Program-made: the position numbers and the translations under genes
Notes under the pieces: model-generated
Database searches by the model: none
Seen by the model: only the letters and a program-made list of their open reading frames with translations
What the model was told of the DNA's origin: nothing
DNA from: Halichondria panicea
Taxonomy: Eukaryota > Porifera > Demospongiae > Suberitida > Halichondriidae
Assembly: GCF_963675165.1 (NCBI RefSeq)
Contig: NC_087391.1
Span: 1,259,001 to 1,323,000 of the forward strand
Direction of reading: 5' to 3'
Length of the DNA stretch: 64,000 nt
Part shown: piece by piece, positions 35,116 to 47,504 of the stretch
How the letters are laid out: every line of letters begins with the position of its first letter
How positions within the stretch are numbered: the stretch's first letter is position 1

Positions 35116-35655
35116 GCTGTAAGCCTAGCTCTAGATCTACAACAAAGACATAAAACGCACCTTTCACAAGTTCTTCTTCAACTTTCTCATCAAAAAGGAT
35201 GTCTGTAGTCTATAGTCTCTATATGAGTTCTATCTCTGTTCTACAAGGTTAAAAAACGCTAGCTAGCTAGCTATAATATCTAAAAGCTAACTGCTGCAAA
35301 AGTTCTAGCTAGCTAGCTGCGCGCGTGCAGAGCTGCATGGGTGTGGCCGAAGGAAAATTTAACAACGGTTGATTAGAAAAAAACACACAACGGTACGTAG
35401 CGTATCTTGACCGTACTTTTAGCGTTTATTTTGCAACGTACCAGCGTACTATGGACGTACTACGTAAACGGAACGGGTACTTTATATTGGCTGCTACTGT
35501 ATAGGGATGAAGTAATTAAGGAGAATCGTAAAATCTACTACACAAGTCAGTAACGAAACAGCAGGTCAGTTAGAGTATAATCACATTTTCTACTCATTAT
35601 TCCTAAACCCTTTTTTTTTAAGTGCATAGAAGCTACGTATATTGCCTGATACACC

Positions 35656-35731
35656 ACACACACACACACACACACACACACGTACACGTACGTACGCACA
35701 CGCACACACGTACGCACGCGCACGCGCACGC

Positions 35732-35762
<31 letters not shown>

Positions 35763-35788
35763 ACACACACACACACACACACACGTAC
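35656..35788. repeat. Expanded CA/CG microsatellite at a splice donor
   Basis: More than 100 bp of AC with interspersed ACGT, ACGC and GCGC steps, directly adjoining the exon 3 donor of the CUL7/9 fragment. The alternating purine-pyrimidine composition favours Z-DNA. Confidence 0.9.
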
Positions 35789-37830
35789 CTTCTCCTCTAC
35801 TGGTAGAGTGCCGGCAAAGATGGAGACGCCCTTCATAGTCTTGACTGGCTCATTTCCTTCTCGATCGATGGAGCCCTCGAACCAGCCAAAGAACGTGAAC
35901 AGTTCACTCACGAGCTGATCCAGAGCAAAGAACTTCTCAAACTCAGAGGGCTTGGAGTTGAAACTACTAGGGTCAAAGTCTCTACTTTGTGAGTTGGCAG
36001 TCATCGAGTTGACTCTCAGGTATTTCTTGAGCAGTGAGAAAACGTAGCGACCAGGGACCTACATGGGGAAAGTTGTGATATCCATATATGGCAATTGCCT
36101 ACAGGATAACAGCTGATGACATGACATGTAGAGAGATTAATCAAGCATGCAAGTAGGTAATTTTCTTGCTTCAAGCGGGTGGAAAATCACCCACTAACAA
36201 GCACTAAAAGAAACCCTGCATTAATAATTACAAGGACAAAGACAACCCCATTGTGTCATTAAAATGGAATGCTGGACACAACACGATGGTGTGTTGCAAT
36301 CATGTGCAAGATATGCGCATACATCATCATGTTTGTTGACCACACCCACCTGTGGTAGGGTAATTCCCCTCAGTAGGGCTTCACTTTCTCCAGAGGAGGC
36401 AGTCTCAGAGAACAGATCGAGAAGCATCTGACGTCCCTGTACAGACGTTAACTGGGAGGAGTCAATCTTTGACAGGTGCAGTAGTACGTATGCTCGACTA
36501 GAGAGGTCAAAGGTCGTCAAAGAGCGTAGCATGTTTCCAGCACTCTTATGGGCAGTACTATCTTTGGTGGCCAAAAGAGTGATAAGAAGATCGAGGGCTC
36601 CGCTCTCTCGAAAAGTGTTGGCTAATGCTCCGATGTTGGCATAGGCACTAAGGATGTTGAGGGTGTTTGAGAGCATCTTGCCGCTAGAGGGGAGGGTGGA
36701 CAATCTCTTAGCACGAGAGATGAGGTTGTTTATGTCATCCTTCATTTCAGTGAGGGGCTCTTCCTCGTGGGAGGGCTCTAGTGTGTGTGTGGTTATGGGA
36801 ATAGTCCCAGGGAATTTCCCTAGTTGTGTGCACACATTTTTATAGTTCCTGCATTGGCTAATAAACAAAAGAATGTCACTTTTACAGTGTGAATAATTTA
36901 GTAATCTTTATTACGATATGCCATGCACTCACCTTCTGTGAGCTTGGTCTCTCCCTGAGATGGCCTCACTATCTCCATGGAGAGCAGCTGTGGACAGCAC
37001 GCACTCATCTCCTCCTCCCTCATCCACACCGTATACTCTTGACAGAGTCCATCACGAGATGTCTTGAGAGAATTGGCCGTGTTGGTGAGTCTTTTGTCCT
37101 CTGAGAGACACCACTTGACGAGGTGCTCTGTGCTTCCCTTGAACACTCTCTGTGTAAACACCTCCACAGGTTTGTAGCTGGCGTTGGTGGAGAGAGTCAC
37201 GGAGAAATTCGATTCCATCGTCTTTTATAGCTATACAAACTTGTTACTTGCCAAGCTCACTCTGCTAGTAGAGAAATAATTGTAATCATTAAATTGTCAT
37301 GAATAGCTTTGTGTGTGCTAAGCTTCTTTATAATACAAGTACATGGCTTTTATGTGCTCCAAGAAACATACTTTTTTGATGATTTTCTTCCAGCTGCACT
37401 AAAGTACAGACAGCTGTATTTTAGCCGAAAGGTCCCAAGGAGATAGCTTAGTCTCAATCCCTCCTGGTATGACGTCTGTGGCTTGTGAGAGGATCGATAG
37501 AACTTAGCTACAAACTAAAGTGTATCAGCCATTTCAAATCCGCATGGCTTTCAGTGAGCATCAACTAAGGTAGTTTTAGGGGCGTATCTGTCTCTCCCCC
37601 TTATTATCTTTGCAACTCAGACACGCTCTCATGATACATAGAGACACCCGGTACCCATCAATATTATAAGATAACAGGGAGAGTGCACAATTGTGTAGTA
37701 AAAAACAGGACAAATATATCGCAGAAGGAGCATTTATAATGATTATAATACTATACAGAACATACTAACGGCACAGTACAGGATTACATAATGAAAAAAT
37801 GTCTACCATTAGAACACTATGGGGCATGCG

Positions 37831-38383
37831 TTATTTGGAGGTGATCCTAGAGGCTGCTTTGGTGGTGATGGGTCGACCCGAATTCAGGCTGGAGTACTGA
37901 TATTTGGCTTTCTTCTCAGAAGGCTTCAAAATCTGCAAAGAATAGAGAAAGAGAGACTGATTAGTCTTGGTCTTGAATCCTGTACTTTTTTATGGAAATC
38001 ACACGCACGTGCATTCACCCATAAAAATTTATTTTGAACGAGGTGCACAAATAAGAAAGCTTCAATTCACTGATTGGACCGGACCCTAAGCCAACCACTC
38101 TAGTAGGTTACTTTTGTTACACTAGGGACCTCAATTAACCCGGCTGTACTGATTATAAAAGATGACCTGCGTAGAATTGATTACAGTACAGTTGTGTATT
38201 TAACTGGAAAAAAGCCCAATAAATAATTTAAGCTCATGCACTCGCCTGGAAAGAACATGAGGCTGGAGTCCACACTCGTCATCCCTCCCGCGTTGTCATT
38301 GTCACCACAGTAGTTGCCTTGGGTGCTGAGAACAGAGTCACCTGCTGCCGTCGTGCAAAGAACTCTTAGCCATCCTCAACCAC
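37831..38383 (-). pseudogene. Protein phosphatase 1 catalytic subunit remnant, copy c
   Basis: Exons 38383-38246 and 37932-37831. It keeps the shared TAA and two-base loss, and adds three lesions: five extra bases (CCTTG) in the first exon, a GC instead of GT donor (GCGAGT), and a ten-base loss removing the ancestral stop of the last exon. It is the most decayed of the three. Confidence 0.85.
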
Positions 38384-38489
38384 CTGAAATAGTGAGAATA
38401 TCAAATATTTAGAGTGGCACGTTTGCTAAGGTCAATGTGTGATCTTTCAACCCTCCCATACAGAGATATTGTACACATGTTCCCTATAT

Positions 38490-38641
38490 GAATGAAGGTG
38501 CTGATGCCTCGGTGGAGATGCTAAAGCTACATAACATAAAGCTGTTTTTATACACACGATGAAAATATTTTTGTTTTGCAAGCAACTCAAAGAGTGGGTA
38601 ACGATCGACCATGATTGTTGTTAAAAACGATCAATGCCGAA
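38490..38641 (+). repeat. Interspersed repeat R1
   Basis: Shortened copy, lacking the GCACCGCGG start; part of the duplicon. Confidence 0.4.
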
Positions 38642-38926
38642 GGACTTTGTTGAAAGTCTACTATACTACTGCTACTGATTCTATCAGAAGAAAATTGCTG
38701 TACATACATGTAGCTGTACAACAGACCTACACAGCTCTGTCTCTAGCTAGCTAGCTAGCTATATATCTCTGTGTATGACTTTTAGGATATTTTCTCTGAT
38801 GAAACCAGTATTATAGGAAATTTTACGGGAAAAAATAACCAATAATTTTGCGCATGCGCAAGCAGGCCTTCTTTTCTATGAAAGCCGGTGAAGGAGGCTA
38901 ATCATCTGAAAGACCCTTTCAGAATA

Positions 38927-39139
38927 ACGTATTACTAGAATATTTGCTGGTGAAAAACCATCGCGAATGAGCCAAATCAGCAGAGGATTTGACCTTTTGC
39001 GATCTAACTATGCGTTCTAGCAAGAATTGTGTGTATTTACTATAATATTATACTGTTTTGCGATTTTATTGTTGCGAATTGATCAACCCTCGCAAAGTTC
39101 GCGTATGTTTGATGCTCGCAAAACATTTTAGTAATACGG
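38927..39139. mobile_element. MITE M2
   Basis: Complete copy, ends CGTATTACTAGAATATTTGC and AAACATTTTAGTAATACGG, TA on the left (38925-38926). Confidence 0.7.
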
Positions 39140-39534
39140 TATCATAAAATTAAAAATTAATTATTGAACCAACAGGACTAAAGTTATGCTCAAAAATAAT
39201 ATAGATACCAGTGTGTGTGTGTGTGATAAGTAGTTGATTCATTTCTGTATTTTTATGATCACACAATGATGTAACAATTGCTTATATTACGCTAATAGTA
39301 GACACACTAAAAGCACCTAATGGGCCAATCACAGCCACCTGTGAATAATGGTCGGTGGTCGGTCGGTACTAACTACCTCTAGACAAAATAATAACACACC
39401 TCTTCACCTCTTAGGCCTACATGTATAATATATAGATTTTAGACTTATCAAAGGAATTTCGTGAGTACTTCATGTGTTTCATTTTTACTTGTGCAGTGAA
39501 CTGTGTAATTGGCAATTAATTCTACAGAGGATTT

Positions 39535-39657
39535 CAGGTTGGTTAACGGAAGTTAAAAGTTGAAGTGCAGTCAACCATGACCACATTAGTAGGAAGAAAC
39601 ACAGTGTGTGGTCATGGTTGAGTGCACTTCAACGTTTAACTTTCGCCAACCAACCTG
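39535..39657. repeat. Long hairpin upstream of gene 6
   Basis: Same hairpin as at 9358-9480, with a few arm mismatches (AACGTTTAAC instead of AACTTTTAAC). Both copies lie about 110 bp before the ATG. Confidence 0.75.
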
Positions 39658-39766
39658 ATGATTGTAAGCATCTCTAGAACAAACATTTGTGGTTAATGGT
39701 GTCATGTGATTAGTGTATGACATAACAGAAAGGTCAACACATGCTACGCCTCAGGTTAAGCTCAAC

Positions 39767-42518
39767 ATGAAGGCTAAGATTGTACTACTTTGGAGTTTGG
39801 CAGTCTGTGTGTGTACAAGTTTCACATCAGTGAGTTATATACGAACAGCATAATTATTAAGTAAGGGCATTACTTATTTTCGTACTGAACTATAGAAGGC
39901 CAGTAGCTATTTACACCTATACTAATATCGCTACAGGTGGGAGGTGAGTTCATACTGACAGTCAACTTGGTTAACTACACTAACCCAACCGGACTGTGTG
40001 CTGAATGTCTGAGTTCGCTATATACAAGCTATCCTAACGAGACAATACTTGTGTGTTGTGACGAACTACCATTCAGTACAGCCAACTGTGACAACACAGG
40101 AGAGGGGAGATGTGACACCAGGTTCCATTGGACCATCAGACCATTCGGTGCATCACTAGAGACAAGACCCAGCATGGGGTACTTCTTCACAGACTGTACA
40201 ATGTCCCCCAGCACTTGCCCATTCAGTGAAACGAACACAACATTCGGTCAAGGTCCAACAGCACTACTGGGAGTAACACCCAATCCTCTATCTGTCTCAA
40301 GAACAGACCTTATTGTATGGACCGTAAGTTTGTTCATTTAATTACGATTGCTTACATTTTAACCGTTCATAGGGACAAATACAGTTCTTCATACAAGCCA
40401 TTGAAAGCAGACTCCCGAACATAATAGACAGTCTGTTGATTGACCTGGACAACCTCCAACTTGGAGCAGACTTCACAGAGGAGATGACGTTCACTGGATT
40501 CCACAACGTATCTCACATGACTATCAGCTTCAGAGTCGAGTGCTCTCCTGGTTTCTGTGGACCTGACTGTACCACAACACCTCAGAACAATCCACGAGTG
40601 GCGACATGCCAAGCTGATGGCACTCTAACATGTACTGATAATCGATTAGACCCTTCACCTCTTGTAGCCTGCAGCGACTGCCTCTACAACCTGGATATTA
40701 CTACAGACTGCTCCACTTGTGTGCAGACCAACTATGACCCAGCCATCAATTGCACAGCCTGCCTTCCTGGATATGATATTGACAAAAGCTGCTCAACATG
40801 TATCAATACAAACTATGATCCTGATATAACTTGCTCTACATGTATTATAGGTACAAGATATGATCCATTGACCAACTGTGCATCATGTGTCGACGTAAAC
40901 TTCAATCCTTCCGATGGCTGTACATCATGTTTGTTGGAATTCTACGATCTACAGACAAACTGCACTCAGTGTCTACCCAACAGAGATCCCTCTACCAACT
41001 GCACCCAGTGCCTACCCAACAGAGATCCCTCTACCAACTGTACCCAGTGTCTACCCAACAGAGATCCTTCTACCAACTGCTCCCTCTGCCTACCAGGCTG
41101 GGGCACCACCTCGGATTGTACTAGTTGCCTACACAACAGAGTTCCCTCTACCAACTGCATCCAGTGTCTACCCAACAGAGATCCCTCTACCAACTGCACC
41201 CAGTGCCTACCCAACAGAGATCCCTCTACCAACTGTACCCAGTGTCTACCCAACAGAGATCCTTTTACCAACTGCTCCCTCTGCCTACCAGGCTGGGGCA
41301 CCACCTCGGATTGTACTAGTTGCCTACACAACAGAGATCCCTCTACCAACTGCACCCAGTGTCTACCTAACAGAGATCCCTCCACCAACTGCACCCAGTG
41401 CCTACCAGGCTGGGACATCACCTCAGACTGTACTAGTTGCCTACCCAACAGAGACCCAGTCACCAGTTGCTCCCTCTGCCTGCAACCAGACAGGTTCACT
41501 GATACAGACTGCAGTGTGTGTGCTCTACCAGGAGGGGACCCAGCAACACTCTGTCAAACCTGCTTGGCCACTAACTTCGACCCTACCACAAATTGCTCAG
41601 AGTGCATAGGCAATCGTGATCTCGGCTCCAGCTGCTCTACTTGTCTGCCTGGATATGACAGTAACCGTGACTGTGCAGTGTGTCTTTCTGAACGAAACAT
41701 ATCCACAATATGTCCCACCTGTCTGTCTGGATTCACTGGCAGTAACTGTGAACCTGGTGAGTGCTATACAATACTATAGTCTACACAGAGTGCACTTATG
41801 TGAGTGTCTGACTTAAAGCGCCACTTTGTGAGACAGTATAAAGACAAATGAAGTCATGTTACTATAAGGGCGAACTGCCCAAGTGTTGCTTATATTGGAG
41901 TGAAGCTATAATTCAGACATTCACGATAATTATTACTACATGCATACACTATAGCACTAGTTACAGAATCTTCACTAAGTGTGGGAGTGGTGGGTGGTAT
42001 CGCTGGAGGAGTGGGTGGAGTTTTGCTGCTCATCATTCTAGTAATGGCCGTGCTCCTCATCCTACTTACAGTCCGTATCAGAAAGAGTGGTAACCAAGAC
42101 ATCAGTACTGCCACTACTACAGGTGAAGCACTAGACACATGCACTGGCTACATAATGGCTTCAGAAATTGTCATTGAAAACAGTACACATACACTGACTA
42201 CAGCACTGCCCAAGCTATGATCACATGTATACTAGTTCGACCACTATAGCTTTAACTACAGATAAAGAAGTTACAGAAGTCATGGAAATGAATCAAAATC
42301 CCGTGTACAGTATGGGTACGAATGAAACACTAACTACGGACCACGAAGCTAACCACACCCACCAGTACGAGACTGTGGACACACCCATTGAAATGAATCA
42401 GAACCCTGTGTACAGTGCAACCAATGCTACTAATATTGAAGCTGACTACTATGAGAACGATGGTCTGGGTCCAACAAGAAATGAGCAGCAACCGGAATAC
42501 GATTATATTCAAGTGTGA
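39767..42518 (+). CDS. Array gene 6: longest Notch-ligand-like CxxC-repeat transmembrane protein
   Basis: Exons 39767-39829, 39937-40323, 40373-41756, 41967-42122 and 42262-42518; 748 residues. Class A leader and MNNL-like domain, but the loop after GLCAEC (LSSLYTSYPNETILV) is similar only to that of gene 1. Exon 3 encodes 27 CxxC motifs, the most in the window, through minisatellite growth plus a 195-bp duplication of a five-unit block containing LPGWGTTSD and LHNR. Exon 5 is standard (two NPVY, YETV, YIQV). An intact alternative tail exon at 42784-43019 would give 741 residues. A hairpin element lies just upstream, as for gene 2. Confidence 0.83.
40963..41405 (+). repeat. 39-bp coding minisatellite with 195-bp higher-order repeat in gene 6
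   Basis: Units of 39 bp encoding CTQCLPNRDPSTN. A five-unit block (195 bp) containing TACCAGGCTGGGGCACCACC recurs: that landmark starts at 41091 and again at 41286. This shows expansion by unequal exchange at two scales, always in frame. Confidence 0.9.
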
Positions 42519-42783
42519 AAGTACAACAAACACCTTATAGCTATATGTACACATGCAGACACAAAAATTAAACACATTTAATAATTATTACTTGCGATTT
42601 TACTATTGACTATACCAGGAGCCTATATATAAACAAGAGGCTCATTCAACACATGGGTATGTTCTGGGACATCAGAAAACTGCTAACGTACAATAGCTAG
42701 TTTAGTCCTCAACGCAAACTTACACACATGATATTATTTACAACAAATTCAAATACATGTACTGAATATCCACTCCCACACAG

Positions 42784-43019
42784 ACCCAGCGGACATTGAG
42801 GTGGTAGAGAATACAGGGTATGGAGTGGGCACTCCTGACATGAGACAGCGCACCACAACTGGTGGTATTGAGCTGAAGCCTAATCTAGTGTACAGTAACA
42901 TAGCAGCAGATCATGGCAACCAAACTGAGCAAAATGGAGACCACCCTCATGGACAATCTACACTACATGTAGCTATACTTGCGATGTGTACATATACTGG
43001 CTCCAGAAATTGTTATTGA
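42784..43019 (+). CDS. Alternative 3' tail exon of gene 6
   Basis: Acceptor ACACAG, then the DPADIEVVENTGYGV block (Gly-Tyr-Gly rather than Val-Tyr-Gly), PDMRQRTTTGG, LVYSNI and a stop at 43019. Same length as in gene 3. Phase 1, compatible with exon 4. Confidence 0.6.
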
Positions 43020-43134
43020 AAAGATCGAGTACCAGAACATAAACACACAACCATATAAGAAGTGTTATGCAATGCACTGTTCTATTTAACACTACCCTTC
43101 ATTATGAAAGTGGTGGGCCTCAATTGTGATGGGC

Positions 43135-43171
<37 letters not shown>

Positions 43172-43720
43172 CGTGCGTGCGTGCAATAGAATTGGTTCTG
43201 TAAATATAGATTACTGGTGGCCAATTTTAAGCTTAGAAGGAGACCGTTTAGATGGTATGCCCAAATCACACAAATTTGGAACTAGGCAGTTATGCTCACG
43301 CATTAATAGATAGATATCAGTGTGTATAGCTATATGCTCTGTATTCTATGATCCACACAATTGCACATAATTATTATTACGCTATTATTAAAGACACACT
43401 AAAAGCACTTAATGGGCCAATCACAACAACCTGTCAATACTGGTCGGTGGTCAGTACTAACCACCTCTGAACAAAATAATAACACACCTCTTAGGTATAT
43501 AGATTTTAGACTATCAAAGGAATTTCGTGAGTATTTTTTATGTTTTATGCAGGATTCATTTTCACTTGTGCAGTGAACTGTGTAATGGGGTAGAAACCCT
43601 AATCCTAACACTATGATGGTAAAGCACCTCTAGTACAAATATTGTGGCAGTGATGTCACGTGATTAGTGTACGACATAACAGAAAGGTCAACACATGCTA
43701 CGCCTCAGGCTAACATCAAC
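43020..43720. other. Intergenic spacer between genes 6 and 7
   Basis: Contains a (GT)n run (43135-43169), the conserved TAATGGGCCAATCACAAC block, and the promoter-side blocks of gene 7 including TCACGTGA at 43656-43663. No coding signal. Confidence 0.5.
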
Positions 43721-46155
43721 ATGAAGGCTACGATTGTGCTACTTTGGAGTTTGGCAGTCTGTGTGTGCTTGTACACATCAGTGAGTTATGAGTAACATGT
43801 TAATGTAGAGCATTATTTATTTGCGTACTGAGCTAGAAAGTCGCTAGCTATACACCAACTATTATCACTACAGGTGGAAGGTGAGTTCATACTGACAGTC
43901 AACTTGGTCAACTACACCAACCCAACCGGATTGTGTGCTGAATGTGCTGTTCCACTGAGTTTTGTAGCAAGTGCTGACCAGTTAGTACCAGTGTGCTGTA
44001 ATGATCGGCCACTCAGAAATACCAACTGTAACAACACAGGAGAGGAGAGATGTGACACCAGGTTCCGTTGGACCATCAGACCATTCAGTACATCGCTAGA
44101 GACAAGATCCCCCAGTATGCCCAATGCTGTCAACCTTCCCTATTTCTTCACAGACTGCACAATGTCCCCCAGCACTTGCCCATTCAGTGAAACAAGCACA
44201 ACATTCGGTCAAGGTCCAACAGCACTACTGGGAGTAGCACCCAATCCTCTACCTGTTTCAAAAGTAGATTTTACTATGTGGAAAGTAAGTTTATGTAACA
44301 TTTCACATACACCATTTTTAATATCGAAAAACAGGGACGAATTCAGTTCTTCATAGAAGCTGTGGACAGTAGACTCCCAAACATAATAGACAGTCTATTG
44401 ATTGACCTGGACAACCTCCAACTTGGAGCAGACTTCACAGAGGAGATGACGTTCACTGGATTTCACAACATATCTCATATGACCATGAGTTTCAGAGTCG
44501 AGTGCTCTCCAGGTTTCTGTGGATCTGACTGTATCACCACGCCTCTGAACAATCCACGAGTGGTGACATGTCAAGCTAATGGCACTCTAACGTGTACTGA
44601 TAATCAATTAGACCCTTCACCTCTTGTAGCCTGCAACGACTGCCTCTACAACCTGGATATTACTACTGGCTGCTCCACTTGTGTACAGACCAACTATGAC
44701 CCAGCCACCAATTGCATAGCCTGCCTTTCTGGATACGATATTGACCAAAGCTGCTCAACATGTATCAATACAAACTATGATCCTGATATAAATTGCTCTA
44801 CATGCATTATAGGTACAAGATATGATCCATTGACCAACTGTGCATCATGTGTCGACATAAACTTCAATCCTTTCGATGGCTGTACATCATGTTTGTTGGA
44901 ATTCTACGATCTACAGGCAAACTGCACCCAGTGCCTTCCCTCTACCAACTGCATCCAGTGCCTACCCAACAGAGATCCCTCTACCAACTGCACCCAGTGC
45001 CTACCCAACAGAGATCCCTCTACCAACTGCATCCAGTGTCTACCAGGCTGGGACATCACCTCGGACTGCACTAGTTGTCTACCCAACAGAGACCCAGTCA
45101 CTAACTGCTCCCTCTGCCTACAATCAGACAGGTTCACTGATACAGACTGCAGTGTGTGTGCTCTACCAGGAGGAGACCCAGCAACACTCTGTCAAACATG
45201 TTTGGATAACTTCAATCCTACCTGCACTGCGTGTGTGGCTAACTATGATTTAAACATGAAATGCTCAAGCTGTCTGTTTGGCTATGATAGTAACCGTGAC
45301 TGTGTAGTGTGTCTTTCTGAGCGAAACATATCCACAAGATGTACCACCTGTCTGTCTGGATTCACTGGCAGTAACTGTGAACCTGGTGAGTGCTAATCAG
45401 CCTATAGTGTACTTAAATTAAAGCGCCACTTGTGAGACAGTGTAAAGAAACAAATGAAGCCATGTTACTATAAGGGCGAACTGCCCAAGTGTTGCTTATA
45501 TTGGAGTGAAGCTATAATTCAGACATTCAAGATATTCCTACATGCATACACTATAACAGAATCTTCACTAAGTGTGGGAGTGGTGGGTGGTATCGCTGGA
45601 GGAGTGGGTGGACTTTTGCTGCTCATCATTCTAGTAATGGCCGTGCTCCTACTTACAGTCCGTATCAGAAAGAGTGGTAACCAAGACATCAGTACTGCCA
45701 CTACTACAGGTGAAGCACTAGACACATGTATACTAGCTAAATCAATCTAGCTATGCACTTACTACATAATTATTGCGGCTTCAGAAATTGTCATTGTCCA
45801 GAATATAAAACACACAAGGTATTATACACTGACTATATCACTGCTCGAACTATGATCACATGCACTAGTCTGACCACTATAGCTTTAACTCTATACAGAT
45901 AAAGAAGTTACAGAAGTTATGGAAATGAATCAAAACCCCGTGTACAGTATGAGTACAACTGAAACACCAACTACAGACCATGAAGCTAACCACACCCACC
46001 AGTACGAGACTGTGGACACACCCATTGAAATGAATCAGAACCCTGTGTACAGTGCAACCAATGCTACTAATATTGAAGCTGGCTACTATGAGAACAATGG
46101 TCTGGGCCCAACAAGAAATGAGCAGCAACCGGAATACGATTATATTCAAGTGTGA
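43721..46155 (+). CDS. Array gene 7: Notch-ligand-like CxxC-repeat transmembrane protein
   Basis: Exons 43721-43780, 43874-44284, 44335-45385, 45560-45709 and 45899-46155; 642 residues. The leader is one codon shorter than in the others. The MNNL-like domain mixes class A (VEGEFILTVNLVNYTN) with class B features (LRNTNC, a longer loop before YFFTDC); in CCNDRP the usual Asp is Asn. The conserved Trp-Thr before the exon 2 donor is Trp-Lys. There are 19 CxxC motifs, one in a truncated unit (CTQCLPSTNC), and DNFNP/LFGYD units as in gene 4. The helix has the LL form. The tail reads AGYYENNG. Its alternative tail exon (51377-51654) is now over 5 kb away because of the pogo-like insertion and other repeats. 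Confidence 0.82.
44925..45045 (+). repeat. 39-bp coding minisatellite in gene 7
   Basis: Three units, the first shortened to CTQCLPSTN by an in-frame loss. Confidence 0.85.
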
Positions 46156-46337
46156 ATCAACATTCACAACCTTTAGCTATGTACACAGACACGAGAACAA
46201 ACACGTTTACTGTCATTGTGATTACTATAATAATTGGCTATATATACTGGGGGTATACGTTCAACATGACTGATGAGTATGCTCTGGGACGTCAGGAAAC
46301 TGCTGATGTGCAATAGCTAGTTCATTTCAATTCATTA

Positions 46338-46566
46338 CCGTATAGCGGGTACATTTCGAGGGTAAAAATGTTTGTTGTTTTCACTGATCAAGCATCTACT
46401 GCGAACATTTATACCCAAAAAAATGTTGTATCACATGCATGCATGCTGCAGAATGGCTGCTATTCCACAAAAATTAAATCTGCAAAAATCTTTCTAACGG
46501 TCAATCCGCGAAAGTTTATATATACCCTCGAAATATATATACCCTCGAAATAAACCCGCTATACGG
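46338..46566. mobile_element. MITE M1 after gene 7
   Basis: Ends CCGTATAGCGGGTACATTTC and GAAATAAACCCGCTATACGG, TA on both sides. CCCTCGAAATATATATA is locally duplicated near the right end. Confidence 0.75.
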
Positions 46567-46683
46567 TATATTCAAGTGTGAAACTACATGCATAAAACAA
46601 CGTATAGCTATTATGTACACAGACACAAGAATAAACACGTGTACCGTATTATTACCATTAATTTATTGTGATTACCACAATTA

Positions 46684-46885
46684 CCGTATATAGCGCAACA
46701 TTTTCGAGGCACTTAATTTCATGGAATTGCCTCTAAAAGGATTTTGTTGAATAAATTTCGTGGGTTGACTACTTACAGGAAGCACTCCACAGCCACATCT
46801 TCAATCTTATGCACGTTATAGCAGATAATTCGAACAATTTTCATGGAATAATTGTTGTTTGGCATTGCTGACCCACGAAAATCAA
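46684..46885. repeat. Repeat family B after gene 7
   Basis: Begins CCGTATATAGCGCAACATTT. The sequence after CACGAAAATCAAC diverges from the paralogs; their continuation (AAGCCCCTAGGAAAGAAGTA) resumes at about 51213, on the far side of the inserted DNA. Confidence 0.55.
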
Positions 46886-47504
46886 CCCTTTCCCAGCTTT
46901 AATTAAAACAAGAAAATACAGAATAAATACATATTTTTCTTTAAAAATTCGTATCTCATGAACCATACATTGAAATTACTCGTAACTATTTCCTAAAGGT
47001 AGCCCAGACCCCGGGGGTATCTTGACACCATCATCGTTACCTAGCAACAGACCACCCCCAACTAATTAGCGATTGTTTACAAACATTCATAATTATGTAC
47101 ACAAACAATATTGTATGAAGGCACTAAATAAAGTGTTCTTAATGTTCTCACGGTGACATGGTTCAATCAGGATCTGCAGAAACTTGTCTATGAGGTCGTA
47201 TCGGCAGACGCTCTTTTCCCGGGAAATGTTTTCTTCACCTATACACACAGGTTTACAAGTTCAATGGTTGCTCATGATGTCCACTGCTGAAGTAAGTAGC
47301 TTAAACAAACTTGTATTGAAGCTAGGAAGACTACAGATACTACCATATAGCGGGAAATTTTCGCGGGTGCAAATTTTCGCTATTTGGCTCCCAGAGCCCT
47401 CAGCAGAAATTTTCGCGGTTTTAATTTTCGTGTCAATGCCAATAAACCACACCCACCAATAGGTTTTGCACCTGCGTATACACTAGGTGCGCGTTCTATT
47501 AAAG

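Larger units (their letters stand above)
32860..35486. mobile_element. ACG-rich MITE in CUL7/9 intron, copy c, split by a hAT-like element
   Basis: The same element as at 4761 and 13963; its two halves (about 32860-33092 and 35116-35486) are separated by the 2-kb insertion 33093-35115. Confidence 0.6.
32026..37218 (-). pseudogene. CUL7/CUL9-like 5' gene fragment, copy c
   Basis: Minus-strand exons: 37218-36933, 36777-36350, 36058-35789, 32810-32528 and probably 32119-32026. Exons 1-4 are in frame and the same lengths as in copies a and b; exon 5 is ten bases longer than in copy a (MKEEKEKLDS). The intron between exons 3 and 4 is swollen to about 3 kb by a hAT-like element nested in an older MITE, and the exon 3 donor abuts a CA/CG microsatellite over 100 bp long. 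As in the other copies, nothing after the CPH region is present. Confidence 0.65.

Noticed and set aside
35547-35784. Frames encoding VCVCVC and THTHTH runs
   Set aside because: Translation of the CA/GT microsatellite next to the CUL7/9 exon.
40966-41499. Long open frame antisense to the CxxC exon of gene 6
   Set aside because: Open because the 39-bp repeat lacks stops in that frame; its product is a simple 13-residue repeat mirrored from the coding strand. Similar antisense frames occur in genes 1, 7 and 10 wherever the repeat is present.
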